Shown: positions 9,463 through 18,931 of the stretch, one piece after another
How the letters are laid out: every line of letters starts with the position of its first letter
How positions within the stretch are numbered: position 1 is the first letter of the stretch
DNA from: Psychrobacter piscatorii
GTDB taxonomy: Bacteria; Pseudomonadota; Gammaproteobacteria; Pseudomonadales; Moraxellaceae
DNA: 64,000 nucleotides
Direction: 5' to 3'
Assembly: GCF_904846415.1 (NCBI RefSeq)
Contig: NZ_CAJHAR010000004.1
Coordinates: 104,998-168,997, forward strand
Notes under the pieces: model-generated
What the model saw: only the letters and a program-made list of their open reading frames with translations
The model's database searches: none
What the model was told of the DNA's origin: nothing
Position numbers and translations under genes: made by a program

Positions 9463-11154
9463 ATGTCAAAAGACACTGATAATCCCAATCTTAACCCCTC
9501 ACATGAAGGCAGCAAGACCAACAAACTACAAGATACGGTCACTTTTGCTTTAGCGCAGTCACATTTTTTGGTAGGCGATATCGCAACCAACGTTGAAAAA
9601 ATGCGCACGCTTGCATTACAAGCACGCGAACAAGGTGCTGACGTTATCGTATTCCCAGAGCTGGCGCTACTAGGCTACCCTCCGCAAGATTTATTACTAC
9701 GCCCAAGCTTATCAGGCCGTGTCAAAAGCGCCTTATCTACTTTGAGTGATATCGACGATATTGTCATGATTGTCGGCTATCCGCATGTCGATCATCACGG
9801 TACTTTTAACTCCGCTGCTATCTTACATAACGGTCATCAAAAGGGCTTCTATCACAAGCAGATGTTACCAAACTATGGTGTATTTGATGAGCGTCGTTAC
9901 TTTGATAAAGGTCGCAATCAAGTCTTATTTGACTATAAAGGCATTACGATTGGTCTGCTCATCTGTGAAGATTTATGGGACAAAAATCCAATTGCTGAAC
10001 TCAAAAAACAAGGTGCTGACCTCATTGTTAGTTTAAACGCCTCGCCTTTTGAGATTGAAAAGCAAGACAACCGTAAAGCCATGCTTGCCAAGCGCAGCCG
10101 TGAAAACAACTTGCCTATCGTCTATGTCAATGCAGTTGGCGGTCAAGACGATCTTGTGTTTGATGGCGGTTCTATGGCTGTACAAGCCGATGGTAGCGTG
10201 GCTCATGAAGCACCGCGCTTTATGAATCAGTTACTATTGGCCACTTTAGATGTCAAAACGGCTAAGTTCAACAACCAAGCCAAAGCGCCATTGACCCTAA
10301 GCCGTGAGTCAGAGATGTATCAAGCGTTAGTCGTCGGTCTACGCGACTATGTCAATCACTCAGGATTCTCTGGCATTATCGTGGGTCTGTCAGGTGGTAT
10401 TGACTCAGCACTGACACTCTGTATCGCGGTTGATGCGTTGGGCGCTGACAAAGTCTATGCCGTCATGATGCCGTACGAATATACCTCTCAGATCAGTCTA
10501 GAAGATGCACAGGCTCAGGCACGTCGCTTAAATGTCTCTTATACCGTTTGTCCTATTTTCGACGCCGTCGAAGGTATCCGTCATACGTTAGCGCCTCTAT
10601 TTAATAAGTCACCAGCTGATACAACCGAAGAAAACATCCAAGCCCGTGCTCGCGGTGTTGTCTTGATGGCATTATCCAACAAGTTTGGTCATTTGGTTAT
10701 CACGACAGGTAACAAATCAGAATTAGCAGTTGGTTACTCAACATTGTATGGCGATATGGCTGGCGGTTTTGACGTATTAAAAGACGTGTATAAATCACAA
10801 GTCTATAAATTGGCAAGCTACCGCAACCGCCTAGAAGACACGCCTGTCATCCCTGAGCGCGTCATCACTCGTCCGCCATCTGCTGAGCTACGTCCAGATC
10901 AAAAAGATCAAGATAGCTTGCCTGATTATGATGTATTGGACGGTATCTTGATGTCTTATATCGATGAAGATATGGGCTATCAGGAAATTATCGATAAAGG
11001 CTTTGATGCTGAGATGGTCGCAAAAGTCATCAAGATGGTAGACAATAGTGAGTATAAACGCTTGCAATCGCCAATCGGTACAAAGATTAGCCACAAAGCT
11101 TTTGGACGTGAACGCCGCTATCCATTGGTCAATAAGTGGTCAATTAAAGGCTAA
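9463..11154 (+). CDS. nadE: Glutamine-dependent NAD+ synthetase NadE
   Basis: NadE amidates nicotinic acid adenine dinucleotide to NAD+, using ammonia released from glutamine. At 563 residues it is the two-domain form. The N-terminal carbon-nitrogen hydrolase (amidase) domain shows a Glu-Lys-Cys triad in FPELALLGYPPQ, YHKQMLPNYG and LLICEDLWD. The C-terminal synthetase domain has the ATP pyrophosphatase loop SGGIDS near residues 310-315, then TTGNKSELAVGYSTLYGDMAGGF. AGGA lies about ten bases upstream of the ATG. It stands alone with a clear terminator downstream. Confidence 0.97.
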   Translation: MSKDTDNPNLNPSHEGSKTNKLQDTVTFALAQSHFLVGDIATNVEKMRTLALQAREQGADVIVFPELALLGYPPQDLLLRPSLSGRVKSALSTLSDIDDIVMIVGYPHVDHHGTFNSAAILHNGHQKGFYHKQMLPNYGVFDERRYFDKGRNQVLFDYKGITIGLLICEDLWDKNPIAELKKQGADLIVSLNASPFEIEKQDNRKAMLAKRSRENNLPIVYVNAVGGQDDLVFDGGSMAVQADGSVAHEAPRFMNQLLLATLDVKTAKFNNQAKAPLTLSRESEMYQALVVGLRDYVNHSGFSGIIVGLSGGIDSALTLCIAVDALGADKVYAVMMPYEYTSQISLEDAQAQARRLNVSYTVCPIFDAVEGIRHTLAPLFNKSPADTTEENIQARARGVVLMALSNKFGHLVITTGNKSELAVGYSTLYGDMAGGFDVLKDVYKSQVYKLASYRNRLEDTPVIPERVITRPPSAELRPDQKDQDSLPDYDVLDGILMSYIDEDMGYQEIIDKGFDAEMVAKVIKMVDNSEYKRLQSPIGTKISHKAFGRERRYPLVNKWSIKG

Positions 11155-11247
11155 ATCGCAGGTGCCTTTCAGCTTGTATGGCTTATGAATTTATGAGTTG
11201 AAAGGTGCAAGTCAGATCGTTTGACAAAACGTCGAATTTTTCCTATT

Positions 11248-11272
11248 AGCTGGGTGCTTGCCCAGCTTTTTT
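11248..11272 (+). terminator. Intrinsic terminator after nadE
   Basis: AGCTGGG (11248-11254), loop TGCTTG, CCCAGCT (11261-11267), followed by a run of six T. Confidence 0.88.
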
Positions 11273-11374
11273 GGTTTTTATTCACCAAACAATTTATAGA
11301 TATTCCTATTTTTTCCACATAAACCTACCCAATATTTTTGACTTAATTACTTTTACTTCTTTTTCGAGTATGTC

Positions 11375-12649
11375 ATGAGCTTGCTAACTGCTAGTGTTTT
11401 TCTTCTCCTTCTACTTGCCTTGAGTACCTTTGTTTCTGCCGCTGAAATTGCTATTGCCGCAGGGCGTAAAATCAAACTTCAAATCATGGCAAAAGAAGGC
11501 GATGTTCGCGCACTTGATGTCCTCAATATGCAGGAGCATCCCGGTAGTTTTATCACCGTGGTACAAATAGTACTAAATGCGGTTGCTATTTCGGCTGGTG
11601 CCGTGGGTGAATCAGCCATCAGTCCTTACCTAGAGCAGTTATTCAATAGTGAAGCGATCGCATCGGTCATATCATTTGTACTCATCACCAGCTTGTTTTC
11701 ACTACTTGCCGATCTCATGCCCAGACGTTTGGCGATGTCGAATGCTGAGATGATAGCGGTGCGACTGGTACGCCCTATGATGCTATTAATTTTTGTATTA
11801 AAGCCGATCATATGGGTGTTTGATGGTGCTGCAAATATCCTCTTTAAGTTTTTTGGTATTTCAACCATACGCCAAGACGATATGACCCCAGAGGATATCT
11901 ATGCCGTCATGGATGCGGGTGCTGAAGCGGGCGTGATAAAAAAACAAGAGCATCATCTGATCGAAAATATCTTTGATATGCAAGAGCGTACCGTTACCTC
12001 GGTGATGAATCCACGCGAAAATATCGTTTATTTCGATACCAAGACCAGTACCGAAGCTGTCGTAGAGGTCATGATTGAGCAGCCGCATAATAAGTTTTTG
12101 GTCTGTCATGATGACGATTTAGAACATATCGTTGGCTACGTAGAGTCTCGCAGTTTTTTGGCGTTGGTTCTAAACCAGCAAGAGGTTAGCCTGACAAACA
12201 AATCTCTGCTAAAGCCTGCGCTTTTTGTGCCTGATACGTTGTCTTTGTTTGAAGTACTCGAGATGTTTAAGTCTACTGGTGCAGACTTTGCGGTCATTGT
12301 GAATGAGTATGGACTCGTGGTTGGGGTTATCACACTCAAAGACGTCATGAGTATCGTGATGGGTGAGCTGGTAACGCTTGAGGAACAGCCTATTGTCCAG
12401 CGTACAGACAACTCGTGGTTGATCGATGGTATGACCCCTATTGAAGATGTCATTCGTGCATTAGATATCGTCGACTTACCACGCAGTGAGAACTATGAGA
12501 CCATCAGCGGCTTTATGATGTATATGCTTCGCAAAATTCCTAAGAAGACCGATACGATCGAGTATGCCAATTATCGGTTTGAAATCATTGCCACCGATAA
12601 TCTGAAAATCACTCAAATGCTAGTGACCAAACGAGAAGATACGGTTTGA
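11375..12649 (+). CDS. CNNM/CBS-domain membrane protein (HlyC/CorC family)
   Basis: This 424-residue inner-membrane protein has the standard three-part layout. An N-terminal CNNM (DUF21) transmembrane domain covers about residues 1-180, including VSAAEIAIAAGRKIKL. A CBS pair follows, starting near VMNPRENIVYFD and ending with EYGLVVGVITLKDVMSIVMG. A C-terminal CorC/HlyC domain contains SWLIDGMTPIEDV and the YETISGFMMYMLRKIP block. Relatives (YtfL, TlyC, CorC) are linked to cation efflux or polyamine and Mg2+ handling. The hemolysin name is historical and unsupported. Exact ion unknown. Confidence 0.9.
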   Translation: MSLLTASVFLLLLLALSTFVSAAEIAIAAGRKIKLQIMAKEGDVRALDVLNMQEHPGSFITVVQIVLNAVAISAGAVGESAISPYLEQLFNSEAIASVISFVLITSLFSLLADLMPRRLAMSNAEMIAVRLVRPMMLLIFVLKPIIWVFDGAANILFKFFGISTIRQDDMTPEDIYAVMDAGAEAGVIKKQEHHLIENIFDMQERTVTSVMNPRENIVYFDTKTSTEAVVEVMIEQPHNKFLVCHDDDLEHIVGYVESRSFLALVLNQQEVSLTNKSLLKPALFVPDTLSLFEVLEMFKSTGADFAVIVNEYGLVVGVITLKDVMSIVMGELVTLEEQPIVQRTDNSWLIDGMTPIEDVIRALDIVDLPRSENYETISGFMMYMLRKIPKKTDTIEYANYRFEIIATDNLKITQMLVTKREDTV

Positions 12650-12655
12650 TTGATT

Positions 12656-12683
12656 GGCCAATTAATCATTTATTCAATTGGCC
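12656..12683. repeat. Inverted repeat between convergent genes
   Basis: GGCCAATT (12656-12663) and AATTGGCC (12676-12683) form an eight-base-pair stem with a 12-base loop between the convergent CBS-protein and yggS genes. There is no T-run, so its role as a terminator is uncertain. Confidence 0.4.
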
Positions 12684-12715
12684 TAGGACGCAGCATTTTA
12701 GCCTCACGCACAAAA

Positions 12716-13453
12716 CTAATCTCGCGCACCAAAGATAGCCGTACCAACACGTACCATGGTAGAGCCGTTGTTTATCGCCTCTGCCATATCACCACTCATC
12801 CCCATACTAAGCGTATCCCAAGCGTTCAACTCTGGATGGTTGGCTTTGATATCGTCAAACAATGCATTGGTTCGAGCAAAGGCATCTGTATCTGCTTTGG
12901 CAGGGATAATCATCAACCCGCGCAGTTGCAAGCGCTCATAGCCTTTAATCGCTGTGATCAATGCTGGTAGCTCTGCTGGTAGGCAACCTGACTTGCTGTC
13001 TTCGTTGTCAATATTTACCTGAATCAGTACGTTCAATGCTGGGAGCTCATCTGGGCGTTGGTCATTTAAACGTTTGGCGATGATATCGCGCTCAAGGGTT
13101 TGCACCCAATCAAAATGCTCGGCAATATCGCGTGTCTTATTACGCTGAATACTACCGATATAATGCCAGACGATATCCGCGCATTCAGGATTCAATTTTA
13201 GCGTATTTATTTTTTCAATGGCTTCTTGTAGATAGTTCTCGCCAAAATGCTGCTGTCCTTCATTCGCCAAAGTAGCAATCATATTGGCAGGCTTAGTTTT
13301 TGACACGGCTAGCAAAATTGTAGTATTGGCAGATCTACTATCTCGCTCAGATGCATGTTCATAGGCTTGGGTCATTTGCTCTTTGACTTGCTGCCAATTA
13401 GCGACAAGCGTCTGATTATCAATACTTTGATTTGTCTCTTTCATATCAGTCAT
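12716..13453 (-). CDS. yggS: YggS-family PLP homeostasis protein (PLPBP)
   Basis: A protein of about 245 residues of the YggS/PROSC family, a monomeric alanine-racemase-like barrel that binds pyridoxal phosphate without known enzymatic activity and keeps vitamin B6 and amino-acid pools balanced. ILLAVSKTKPANMI carries the PLP lysine. HFGENYLQEAIEK, WHYIGSIQRNK and LSMGMSGDMAEAI, with the phosphate-binding serine and glycines, are family blocks. The frame opens with TTG at 13468; ATG 13453 or 13444 is more likely. It is divergent from pilT, an order known from Pseudomonas and relatives. Confidence 0.94.
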   Translation of the reverse strand: MTDMKETNQSIDNQTLVANWQQVKEQMTQAYEHASERDSRSANTTILLAVSKTKPANMIATLANEGQQHFGENYLQEAIEKINTLKLNPECADIVWHYIGSIQRNKTRDIAEHFDWVQTLERDIIAKRLNDQRPDELPALNVLIQVNIDNEDSKSGCLPAELPALITAIKGYERLQLRGLMIIPAKADTDAFARTNALFDDIKANHPELNAWDTLSMGMSGDMAEAINNGSTMVRVGTAIFGARD

Positions 13454-13770
13454 ATATAGGGCTCTCAAAGTTTGCTTAATTTTTAATAGGTTTTATAAAA
13501 AGTTTATGGCTAATATTCATGTATAAAATTAGCTCGAAAATGACGAATTTCATATTTTCTTAAAGGAGTAGATGGTTAAATACTCACAGTCTTGTTATGA
13601 TATTGTTACATGCTTTAACATATGCTACTGAATATGATAGCGGTGGTAAAGACTGCATGCTGGTTCACTCTTCCATATTTTACGCTTGAACAAAGCGATT
13701 GATAGGTAGTTTACCACGTGCCTTTGTGCTCTTTTGTCTTACCCTGACTAATTGATAGGAATATCGGATT
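13454..13770. other. Intergenic region between yggS and pilT
   Basis: About 317 bases that should hold divergent promoters for yggS and pilT. Nothing specific is recognisable, and no strong sigma-54 element was found on the pilT side. Confidence 0.4.
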
Positions 13771-14826
13771 ATGGCTGAAAAAAACACCTTAAGTATCGAA
13801 GACTTGCTACGTTTTACGGTCAAACATAAAGCATCAGATTTACATATTTCAGCTGGCATGCCTGCGATGATTCGTACCGATGGCGAGATGACACGCATCA
13901 ATATGCCTGCGATGACGCACCAAGTGGTTCATCAGCTCATTTATGACATTATGAATGACAAGCAGCGCGCTGATTTTGAAGAATTTTTTGAGACAGATTT
14001 TTCTTTTGAGATTCCAAACTTGGCACGTTTTCGAGTCAATGCATTCAATCAAAATCGCGGCGCAGGCGCGGTATTCCGTACCATCCCTTCTAAAGTATTG
14101 ACCATGGAAGACTTAGGCATGGGCGACGTGTTCAAACGTGTCTCAGACTTCAAACGTGGCGTAGTATTGGTTACCGGCCCAACTGGTTCGGGCAAATCGA
14201 CGACGCTGGCGGCAATGATTGATTATATTAACGAAAGCCGTAAAGAGCACATTTTAACGATTGAAGATCCGATTGAATTTGTTCATGAATCGAAAAAAAG
14301 TCTGATTAACCAGCGTGAAGTACACCGTGATACCTTGGGTTTTGAGCCTGCATTGCGTTCAGCATTGCGAGAAGATCCAGATGTCATCTTGGTTGGTGAG
14401 TTACGTGACCTTGAGACCATTCGTTTGGCATTGACTGCAGCAGAAACAGGACATTTAGTATTCGGCACTCTGCATACTAGCTCAGCCGCTAAGACGATTG
14501 ACCGTGTCATCGACGTGTTCCCAGCCGCCGAAAAAGATATGATTCGTGCGATGCTATCGGAGTCACTGCAAGCGGTTATTTCACAAACACTGCTACGTCG
14601 TCAAGCTGGTGGACGTGTGGCAGCTCATGAAATCATGCTAGGCACACCCGCTATCCGTAACCTAATACGTGAAAACAAAATTGCTCAGATGTATTCTGCC
14701 ATCCAAACGGGTGCAGGCGAAGGCATGATTACACTTGATCAAACGCTAAAAAACTTGGTAGGCAAAGGCACCATCAGCAAAGATGTGGCTCGTCCTTATG
14801 CCAAGCAACCTGAGGCATTTTTATAG
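13771..14826 (+). CDS. pilT: Type IV pilus retraction ATPase PilT
   Basis: PilT is the hexameric ATPase that depolymerises the pilus for twitching motility and DNA uptake. The 351-residue protein has Walker A GPTGSGKSTTLAAM, the Asp box around EDPIEFVHESK, Walker B ILVGELRDLETIRLAL and the His box GHLVFGTLHT. The AIRNLIRENK motif is specific to PilT and needed for retraction. pilU follows after about 120 bases on the same strand, as in Pseudomonas and Acinetobacter. It works with the pilin genes found at 52800-64000 in this window. Confidence 0.97.
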   Translation: MAEKNTLSIEDLLRFTVKHKASDLHISAGMPAMIRTDGEMTRINMPAMTHQVVHQLIYDIMNDKQRADFEEFFETDFSFEIPNLARFRVNAFNQNRGAGAVFRTIPSKVLTMEDLGMGDVFKRVSDFKRGVVLVTGPTGSGKSTTLAAMIDYINESRKEHILTIEDPIEFVHESKKSLINQREVHRDTLGFEPALRSALREDPDVILVGELRDLETIRLALTAAETGHLVFGTLHTSSAAKTIDRVIDVFPAAEKDMIRAMLSESLQAVISQTLLRRQAGGRVAAHEIMLGTPAIRNLIRENKIAQMYSAIQTGAGEGMITLDQTLKNLVGKGTISKDVARPYAKQPEAFL

Positions 14827-14945
14827 TCTCAGCCAAATCACAAAAAAGCGTGAATGGTGCTAGATTTTTATTGGTCTCTATAAATGACCTTTAATACACT
14901 ACTCTAAATAACTTTTAATCGACTTACATCGAATGCAGGTACGAT

Positions 14946-16067
14946 ATGGACATTGATAAATTATTGCAGTTGATGATTAATAAAAATGGCTCTGACCTTT
15001 TTATTACTGCTGATGTAGCGCCTTCCATGAAAGTAAATGGAAAAATTTTACCTGTCGGGAAAACCCCTTTGACCGCTGATCAAACCATGATGTTAGTCAA
15101 AGGAGTGATGACCCCTAGCCAGCAAAAAGAATTTAAAGAGACGAACGAGTGTCAATTTGCTATATCTGATGAAGCACAGCAGGCACGTTTTCGGGTCAGT
15201 GCATTCATACAGCGCGATATGGCAGGAATGATTTTACGGAAAATTGAGAATAAAATCCCAACTGTTGAGGAACTACGCTTGCCACCAGCGCTCAAAGAGC
15301 TGGCCATGAAAAAGCGCGGCATTATCTTGCTGGTCGGTGCGACTGGCACAGGTAAATCTTCTACGCTCGCGGCTATGATTGGACATCGTAACCAAAACTC
15401 TCATGGGCATATCATTACCATAGAAGACCCTATCGAGTTTGTCCATAAACATCGTGGTTGTATCATCACTCAGCGTGAAGTCGGTATCGACACTCATTCA
15501 TTTGAAGCAGGACTAAAAAACACGCTGCGCCAAGCACCAGACGTTATCTTGATTGGTGAGATTCGTAACCGCGAGGTCATGAGCTACGCGATTCAGTACG
15601 CTGAGACAGGGCATTTGGTATTTGCAACTTTGCATGCCAATAATGCCAACCAAGCGATTGACCGTATCATTCATTTCTTTGAGACCAGTCGTCATAATCA
15701 GCTATTTATGGATTTGTCACTGAACTTGCAGGCCATTATCGCTCAGCAACTCATTCCAACTCCTGACGGCAAAGGACGCCGTGCTGCCATTGAGATTTTA
15801 TTAAACTCACAGCTGATTAGCGACTATATCCGTAAAGGTGAGGTGCATGAAATCAAAGATGTCATGACACGCTCCCGAGACAGCGGTATGCAAACCTTTG
15901 ATCAAGCGCTTTTTGATTTGTATGAACAAGGAGAAATCACTTATAAAGAGGCAATTTTGCATGCTGACTCTCCTAACGACTTACGTCTGAAAATTAAGCT
16001 CAGTAGCAAAAACGGTAATGCTAATTTAGATGAAGGTGCTGATAGTTTATCGTTAGACATCAGTTAA
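14946..16067 (+). CDS. pilU: Type IV pilus ATPase PilU (PilT-dependent retraction)
   Basis: PilU is the PilT paralogue that assists retraction. At 373 residues it carries Walker A GATGTGKSSTLAAM, EDPIEFVHKHRG, Walker B VILIGEIRNREVM and the His box GHLVFATLHANN. The SYAIQYAETGH block and the longer C-terminal tail (SSKNGNANLDEGADS) separate it from PilT. It is transcribed with pilT and ends just before a strong terminator shared with fur. Confidence 0.96.
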   Translation: MDIDKLLQLMINKNGSDLFITADVAPSMKVNGKILPVGKTPLTADQTMMLVKGVMTPSQQKEFKETNECQFAISDEAQQARFRVSAFIQRDMAGMILRKIENKIPTVEELRLPPALKELAMKKRGIILLVGATGTGKSSTLAAMIGHRNQNSHGHIITIEDPIEFVHKHRGCIITQREVGIDTHSFEAGLKNTLRQAPDVILIGEIRNREVMSYAIQYAETGHLVFATLHANNANQAIDRIIHFFETSRHNQLFMDLSLNLQAIIAQQLIPTPDGKGRRAAIEILLNSQLISDYIRKGEVHEIKDVMTRSRDSGMQTFDQALFDLYEQGEITYKEAILHADSPNDLRLKIKLSSKNGNANLDEGADSLSLDIS

Positions 16068-16110
16068 GTTATTGAGAGTACCATCAGTACATACTTAAAA
16101 ATTAAGCTCA

Positions 16111-16145
16111 AAAAAGCCCTCACTATCAATAATGAGGGCTTTTTA
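16111..16145. terminator. Bidirectional terminator between pilU and fur
   Basis: AAAAAGCCCTCA on the left and TGAGGGCTTTTT on the right enclose a short AT-rich loop. A- and T-runs on both sides allow it to serve both convergent genes. Confidence 0.9.
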
Positions 16146-16203
16146 ATATGAGAGATCTTAGAATCATGTATAAAAATAAAACCTTACTTGATAACCAAAG
16201 TCA

Positions 16204-16638
16204 TTACTTGGCACTGTCTCTGCAAGCTTGGTCAGCACAAATACCATATAAGACCAACGAATGACCTGAAAGTTTAAAGCCGTGCTTTTCTGCGACTTTC
16301 AGCTGCTCTTCCTCGATCATCTCATTATGGAACTCAATGATTTTGCCACAAACATCACAGACCAGATGGTCGTGATGCTCTTCTTGAGTGATTTCAAACA
16401 CTGACAGATTATTTTCAAAGTTGTGACGTTCTACAATACCCGCTTGCTCAAATTGAGTGAGTACACGATAGACTGTGGCAAGACCAACATCTTCACCTTG
16501 TTCGATGAGCGCTTTGTATACTTCTTCTGCACTCATGTGGTGTAACTCGGCGCTTTCTAGCAGCTCTAAAATCTTGATACGAGGTAACGTAACCTTCAAT
16601 CCTGCTCTACGTAAATCTTGATTGGTAAAAGAAGCCAT
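16204..16638 (-). CDS. fur: Ferric uptake regulator Fur
   Basis: Fur is the Fe2+-sensing repressor of iron acquisition genes. At 144 residues it has the usual length. The N-terminal winged helix shows RRAGLKVTLPRIKILELLE and the recognition helix GLATVYRVLTQFEQAG. Metal-binding parts include EEHHDHLVCDVCGKI, with the Cys pair, and a second C-terminal Cys pair (GICADQACRD). AGAAGGG precedes the ATG. It is divergent from bamE, with a possible Fur-type operator in the shared upstream region, so autoregulation is likely. Confidence 0.97.
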   Translation of the reverse strand: MASFTNQDLRRAGLKVTLPRIKILELLESAELHHMSAEEVYKALIEQGEDVGLATVYRVLTQFEQAGIVERHNFENNLSVFEITQEEHHDHLVCDVCGKIIEFHNEMIEEEQLKVAEKHGFKLSGHSLVLYGICADQACRDSAK

Positions 16639-16695
16639 AATATCCCTTCTGACTGTGACAGTCTTAGCAAATGAAAAACTAAAAAATATGAGATA

Positions 16696-16715
16696 AATAA
16701 TCGTTGATGATTATT
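16696..16715. promoter_or_regulatory. Candidate Fur-box-like palindrome upstream of fur
   Basis: AATAATC (16696-16702), GTTGAT, GATTATT (16709-16715) is a perfect seven-base inverted repeat whose A/T pattern is close to the Fur consensus built from NAT(A/T)AT hexamers. It lies about 60 bases before the fur start. Binding is inferred, not shown. Confidence 0.45.
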
Positions 16716-16980
16716 CTTTATTAAATATAGGTGGTTTTAACACCCTCAAAACAGTGCTGATGAGGTGACGGACTGCTTTATAACTGCCTGAATAACCGCA
16801 GTGCAAGCCTATGAATTTAAAATATAAATAATAAAACCATTCAGGTGGTGTTTGGTAAATAATGTCGTAAGTGGTAGGCAATTGCAAGTAAATGACGTAT
16901 CATTTGTCCAAGATTGTCGGTCAGACTCGCACCATCTAACTCTGGCCGCGCCTAATTCATTTCTTATGAGTCATCTTACC

Positions 16981-17385
16981 ATGATAAAGACATTAAATTT
17001 TCGTCCGTTAAGCCATGCCAGCGTACTACGTAACATTGTCATCACCAGTATGCTGAGCGCTACTGTCGCTATGTCTGGCTGCTCACTATTGAGCGTTTAT
17101 AAGATTGATTTGCCTCAAGGCACAGCGATTACTCAAACCCAAGCACAAAAACTAAAAGTAGGGATGAATCAGAACCAAGTACTTTATATCCTTGGCAGTC
17201 CTGCGATTAGAGACACCCTTGAGCCTAAGCGCTGGGATTACATTTACGACTACCAAGCAGGCACCGAGGGCCGCCGTAAAGGCATTGCTGATGTCAAAAA
17301 TGCCAGCCAACACTTAGTCGTTTACTTTGATGATAATGGTTTAGTCACTCGCATCGAAGGTATGGAGAGCTTACCAGCATCGTAA
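16981..17385 (+). CDS. bamE: Outer-membrane assembly lipoprotein BamE (OmlA/SmpA)
   Basis: BamE is a lipoprotein of the BAM complex that inserts beta-barrel proteins into the outer membrane. The frame is open from 16852, but the start consistent with a lipoprotein signal is the ATG at 16981, or 16966 just upstream. The signal runs to an AMSGC lipobox, followed by the mature chain with YKIDLPQGTAITQ. GMNQNQVLYILGSPAIRD and RWDYIYDY are the conserved BamE core. Divergent fur and convergent rnfH are the usual neighbours in gamma-proteobacteria. Confidence 0.93.
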   Translation: MIKTLNFRPLSHASVLRNIVITSMLSATVAMSGCSLLSVYKIDLPQGTAITQTQAQKLKVGMNQNQVLYILGSPAIRDTLEPKRWDYIYDYQAGTEGRRKGIADVKNASQHLVVYFDDNGLVTRIEGMESLPAS

Positions 17386-17435
17386 TCAGTACGATTTATC
17401 AGCTCGAATGACTAACAGTTAAAACAAATAATAGC

Positions 17436-17744
17436 TTATCCGCGAGATTTATTTTTGCGCTGAGACATTGGATCAGCGCTTAAACTGCGATATACCTCGA
17501 TACGGTCAAAAGGCTGCAATAGATAATTCAGCGGCTGTTTTTGTGCATAGATGCCCACATGCCAACGTTTAGCTGTTGGCGTTGTAATGTCTACTGCTTG
17601 CTCACACCATTTTGCCAGCGCTGCAAATTTTTCAAGCCAGCCAGCTTGACCTAGTGCCTCATACAGACTCGTACCTTGTCTAACCTTTAACGCCAGATAA
17701 TGCTGGCGCTGCTCATCTTCCGCATACGCCAGATAGACTGTCAT
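17436..17744 (-). CDS. rnfH: RnfH-family (UPF0125) ubiquitin-like protein
   Basis: A small protein of about 102 residues of the RnfH/RatB family with a predicted beta-grasp fold. Family blocks are VYLAYAEDEQRQHYLALKV at the N terminus, VGIYAQKQPLNYLLQPFDRIEVYRSL, and a basic tail after DPM. The open frame runs back to 17882 and would overlap the upstream gene by 82 bases. The ATG at 17744 (MTVYLAYA), with GGAG just before it, matches the family N terminus and removes the overlap. It is convergent with bamE as in many relatives, but the usual ratA partner is absent. Function unknown. Confidence 0.85.
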   Translation of the reverse strand: MTVYLAYAEDEQRQHYLALKVRQGTSLYEALGQAGWLEKFAALAKWCEQAVDITTPTAKRWHVGIYAQKQPLNYLLQPFDRIEVYRSLSADPMSQRKNKSRG

Positions 17745-17800
17745 TAACTCCGATTGCAGCGCATTGCTATTGCTATTACTATGCTTGCTACCGTCACCTG

Positions 17801-18931
17801 TTAGCTCAACCACTGTATCACCCAACCTATCAATGCCAATAGCAATGCCAGCGGTACGACAAGACGTATCGCGACTCGCCATAAGTTATAGAATGCTTCG
17901 CTGCTAAAGTTCAATGATTTACGTAAATGACTGATCTTCATCTGCCATCCTGCAAATACTGATAATAGTAGTACAGCTACACTACTCACTATAACTAAAA
18001 TGCCTACTAGCCAAGTCGTCGGAATCGCAACCACCAGTAGCAACGCTAAAACAAAAGTTATTATCAAGCTGACTAATAGCCCAAACTTATGCGTTAACTG
18101 CTGAGTACTGTAATGCAGCAAATAGCTAACGACGAATAGTACGCCAGCCCAATAAAGTAGTTGTCCAATCGGTGGTAACGACATACCACTAATAAATAGC
18201 GCGACGACCCCTACCAATAGCTGCAAAATCCAAATCGGTAATACCAATTTAGTGGCACGATAATCACGAGCGGCCTTATTTTGTGCTTGTTGGCTGTTTG
18301 CTTCCACGGCAGTGATCGTCTGCTTACTGACCAAGTTTTGCCCGAACCAGTATAATCCTGTACCCGCACCAACACTGACCAATGCTAGCGCCACTGCCCG
18401 CGCCCATTCAACCAAGCTGATATCGGTCATAGCAAAACTAATATTAGGCATACCATTTGCGATGCCCAGTATTAATCCAACGACCATCAATCCAAGGCCA
18501 ATAGGCAAAGGCGCGGTCCCAAGCAGACTTAATAGCACAGTAATAACCATCAACCCTGCGGCAATCGCAAAACTTGGCACATCAGGGGTACTATTAAGCT
18601 CAGTCAAGGCAGTTAATATCCCTGTGCTGGCACCTGATATGATCAATGCTGCAATCACAATAGAAACCAATGCAGCCAGCCAACCAAAGCTGCGCCATAT
18701 TGGGCTTGCATCTGATTCGCGAGTGAGCTTTTGCATACCAGCCAAAGGTCCCTCGACACTACGATAAGCCAAAGCTATCTCAGCATAAACGACTGGCAAC
18801 GCGACCAACACCATTGCTAGGAGCCATAATAACCAAAAATCAATCTCACCGATTGAAGCAGGGGCGAACCAGCGAAATAATAATAACGGTAATAATACCG
18901 CGATAAAATAAGAAGCATAACGGATCATCAT
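17801..18931 (-). CDS. Polytopic membrane protein, possibly a degenerate sodium:neurotransmitter-symporter relative
   Basis: This 376-residue protein has about ten hydrophobic segments. LAMVLVALPVVYAEIALAYR followed by RSFGWLAALVSIVIAALIIS looks like transmembrane helices 2 and 3 of the SNF/NSS (LeuT-fold) family, and LVSVGAGTGLYWFGQNLV resembles the later family segment around helix 6. However, the N-terminal NGGGAF-type signature is missing and the protein is shorter than typical members, so transport activity is doubtful. It precedes rnfH by 56 bases on the same strand. The transporter link is tentative; it could be an uncharacterised membrane protein. Confidence 0.6.
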   Translation of the reverse strand: MMIRYASYFIAVLLPLLLFRWFAPASIGEIDFWLLWLLAMVLVALPVVYAEIALAYRSVEGPLAGMQKLTRESDASPIWRSFGWLAALVSIVIAALIISGASTGILTALTELNSTPDVPSFAIAAGLMVITVLLSLLGTAPLPIGLGLMVVGLILGIANGMPNISFAMTDISLVEWARAVALALVSVGAGTGLYWFGQNLVSKQTITAVEANSQQAQNKAARDYRATKLVLPIWILQLLVGVVALFISGMSLPPIGQLLYWAGVLFVVSYLLHYSTQQLTHKFGLLVSLIITFVLALLLVVAIPTTWLVGILVIVSSVAVLLLSVFAGWQMKISHLRKSLNFSSEAFYNLWRVAIRLVVPLALLLALIGWVIQWLS

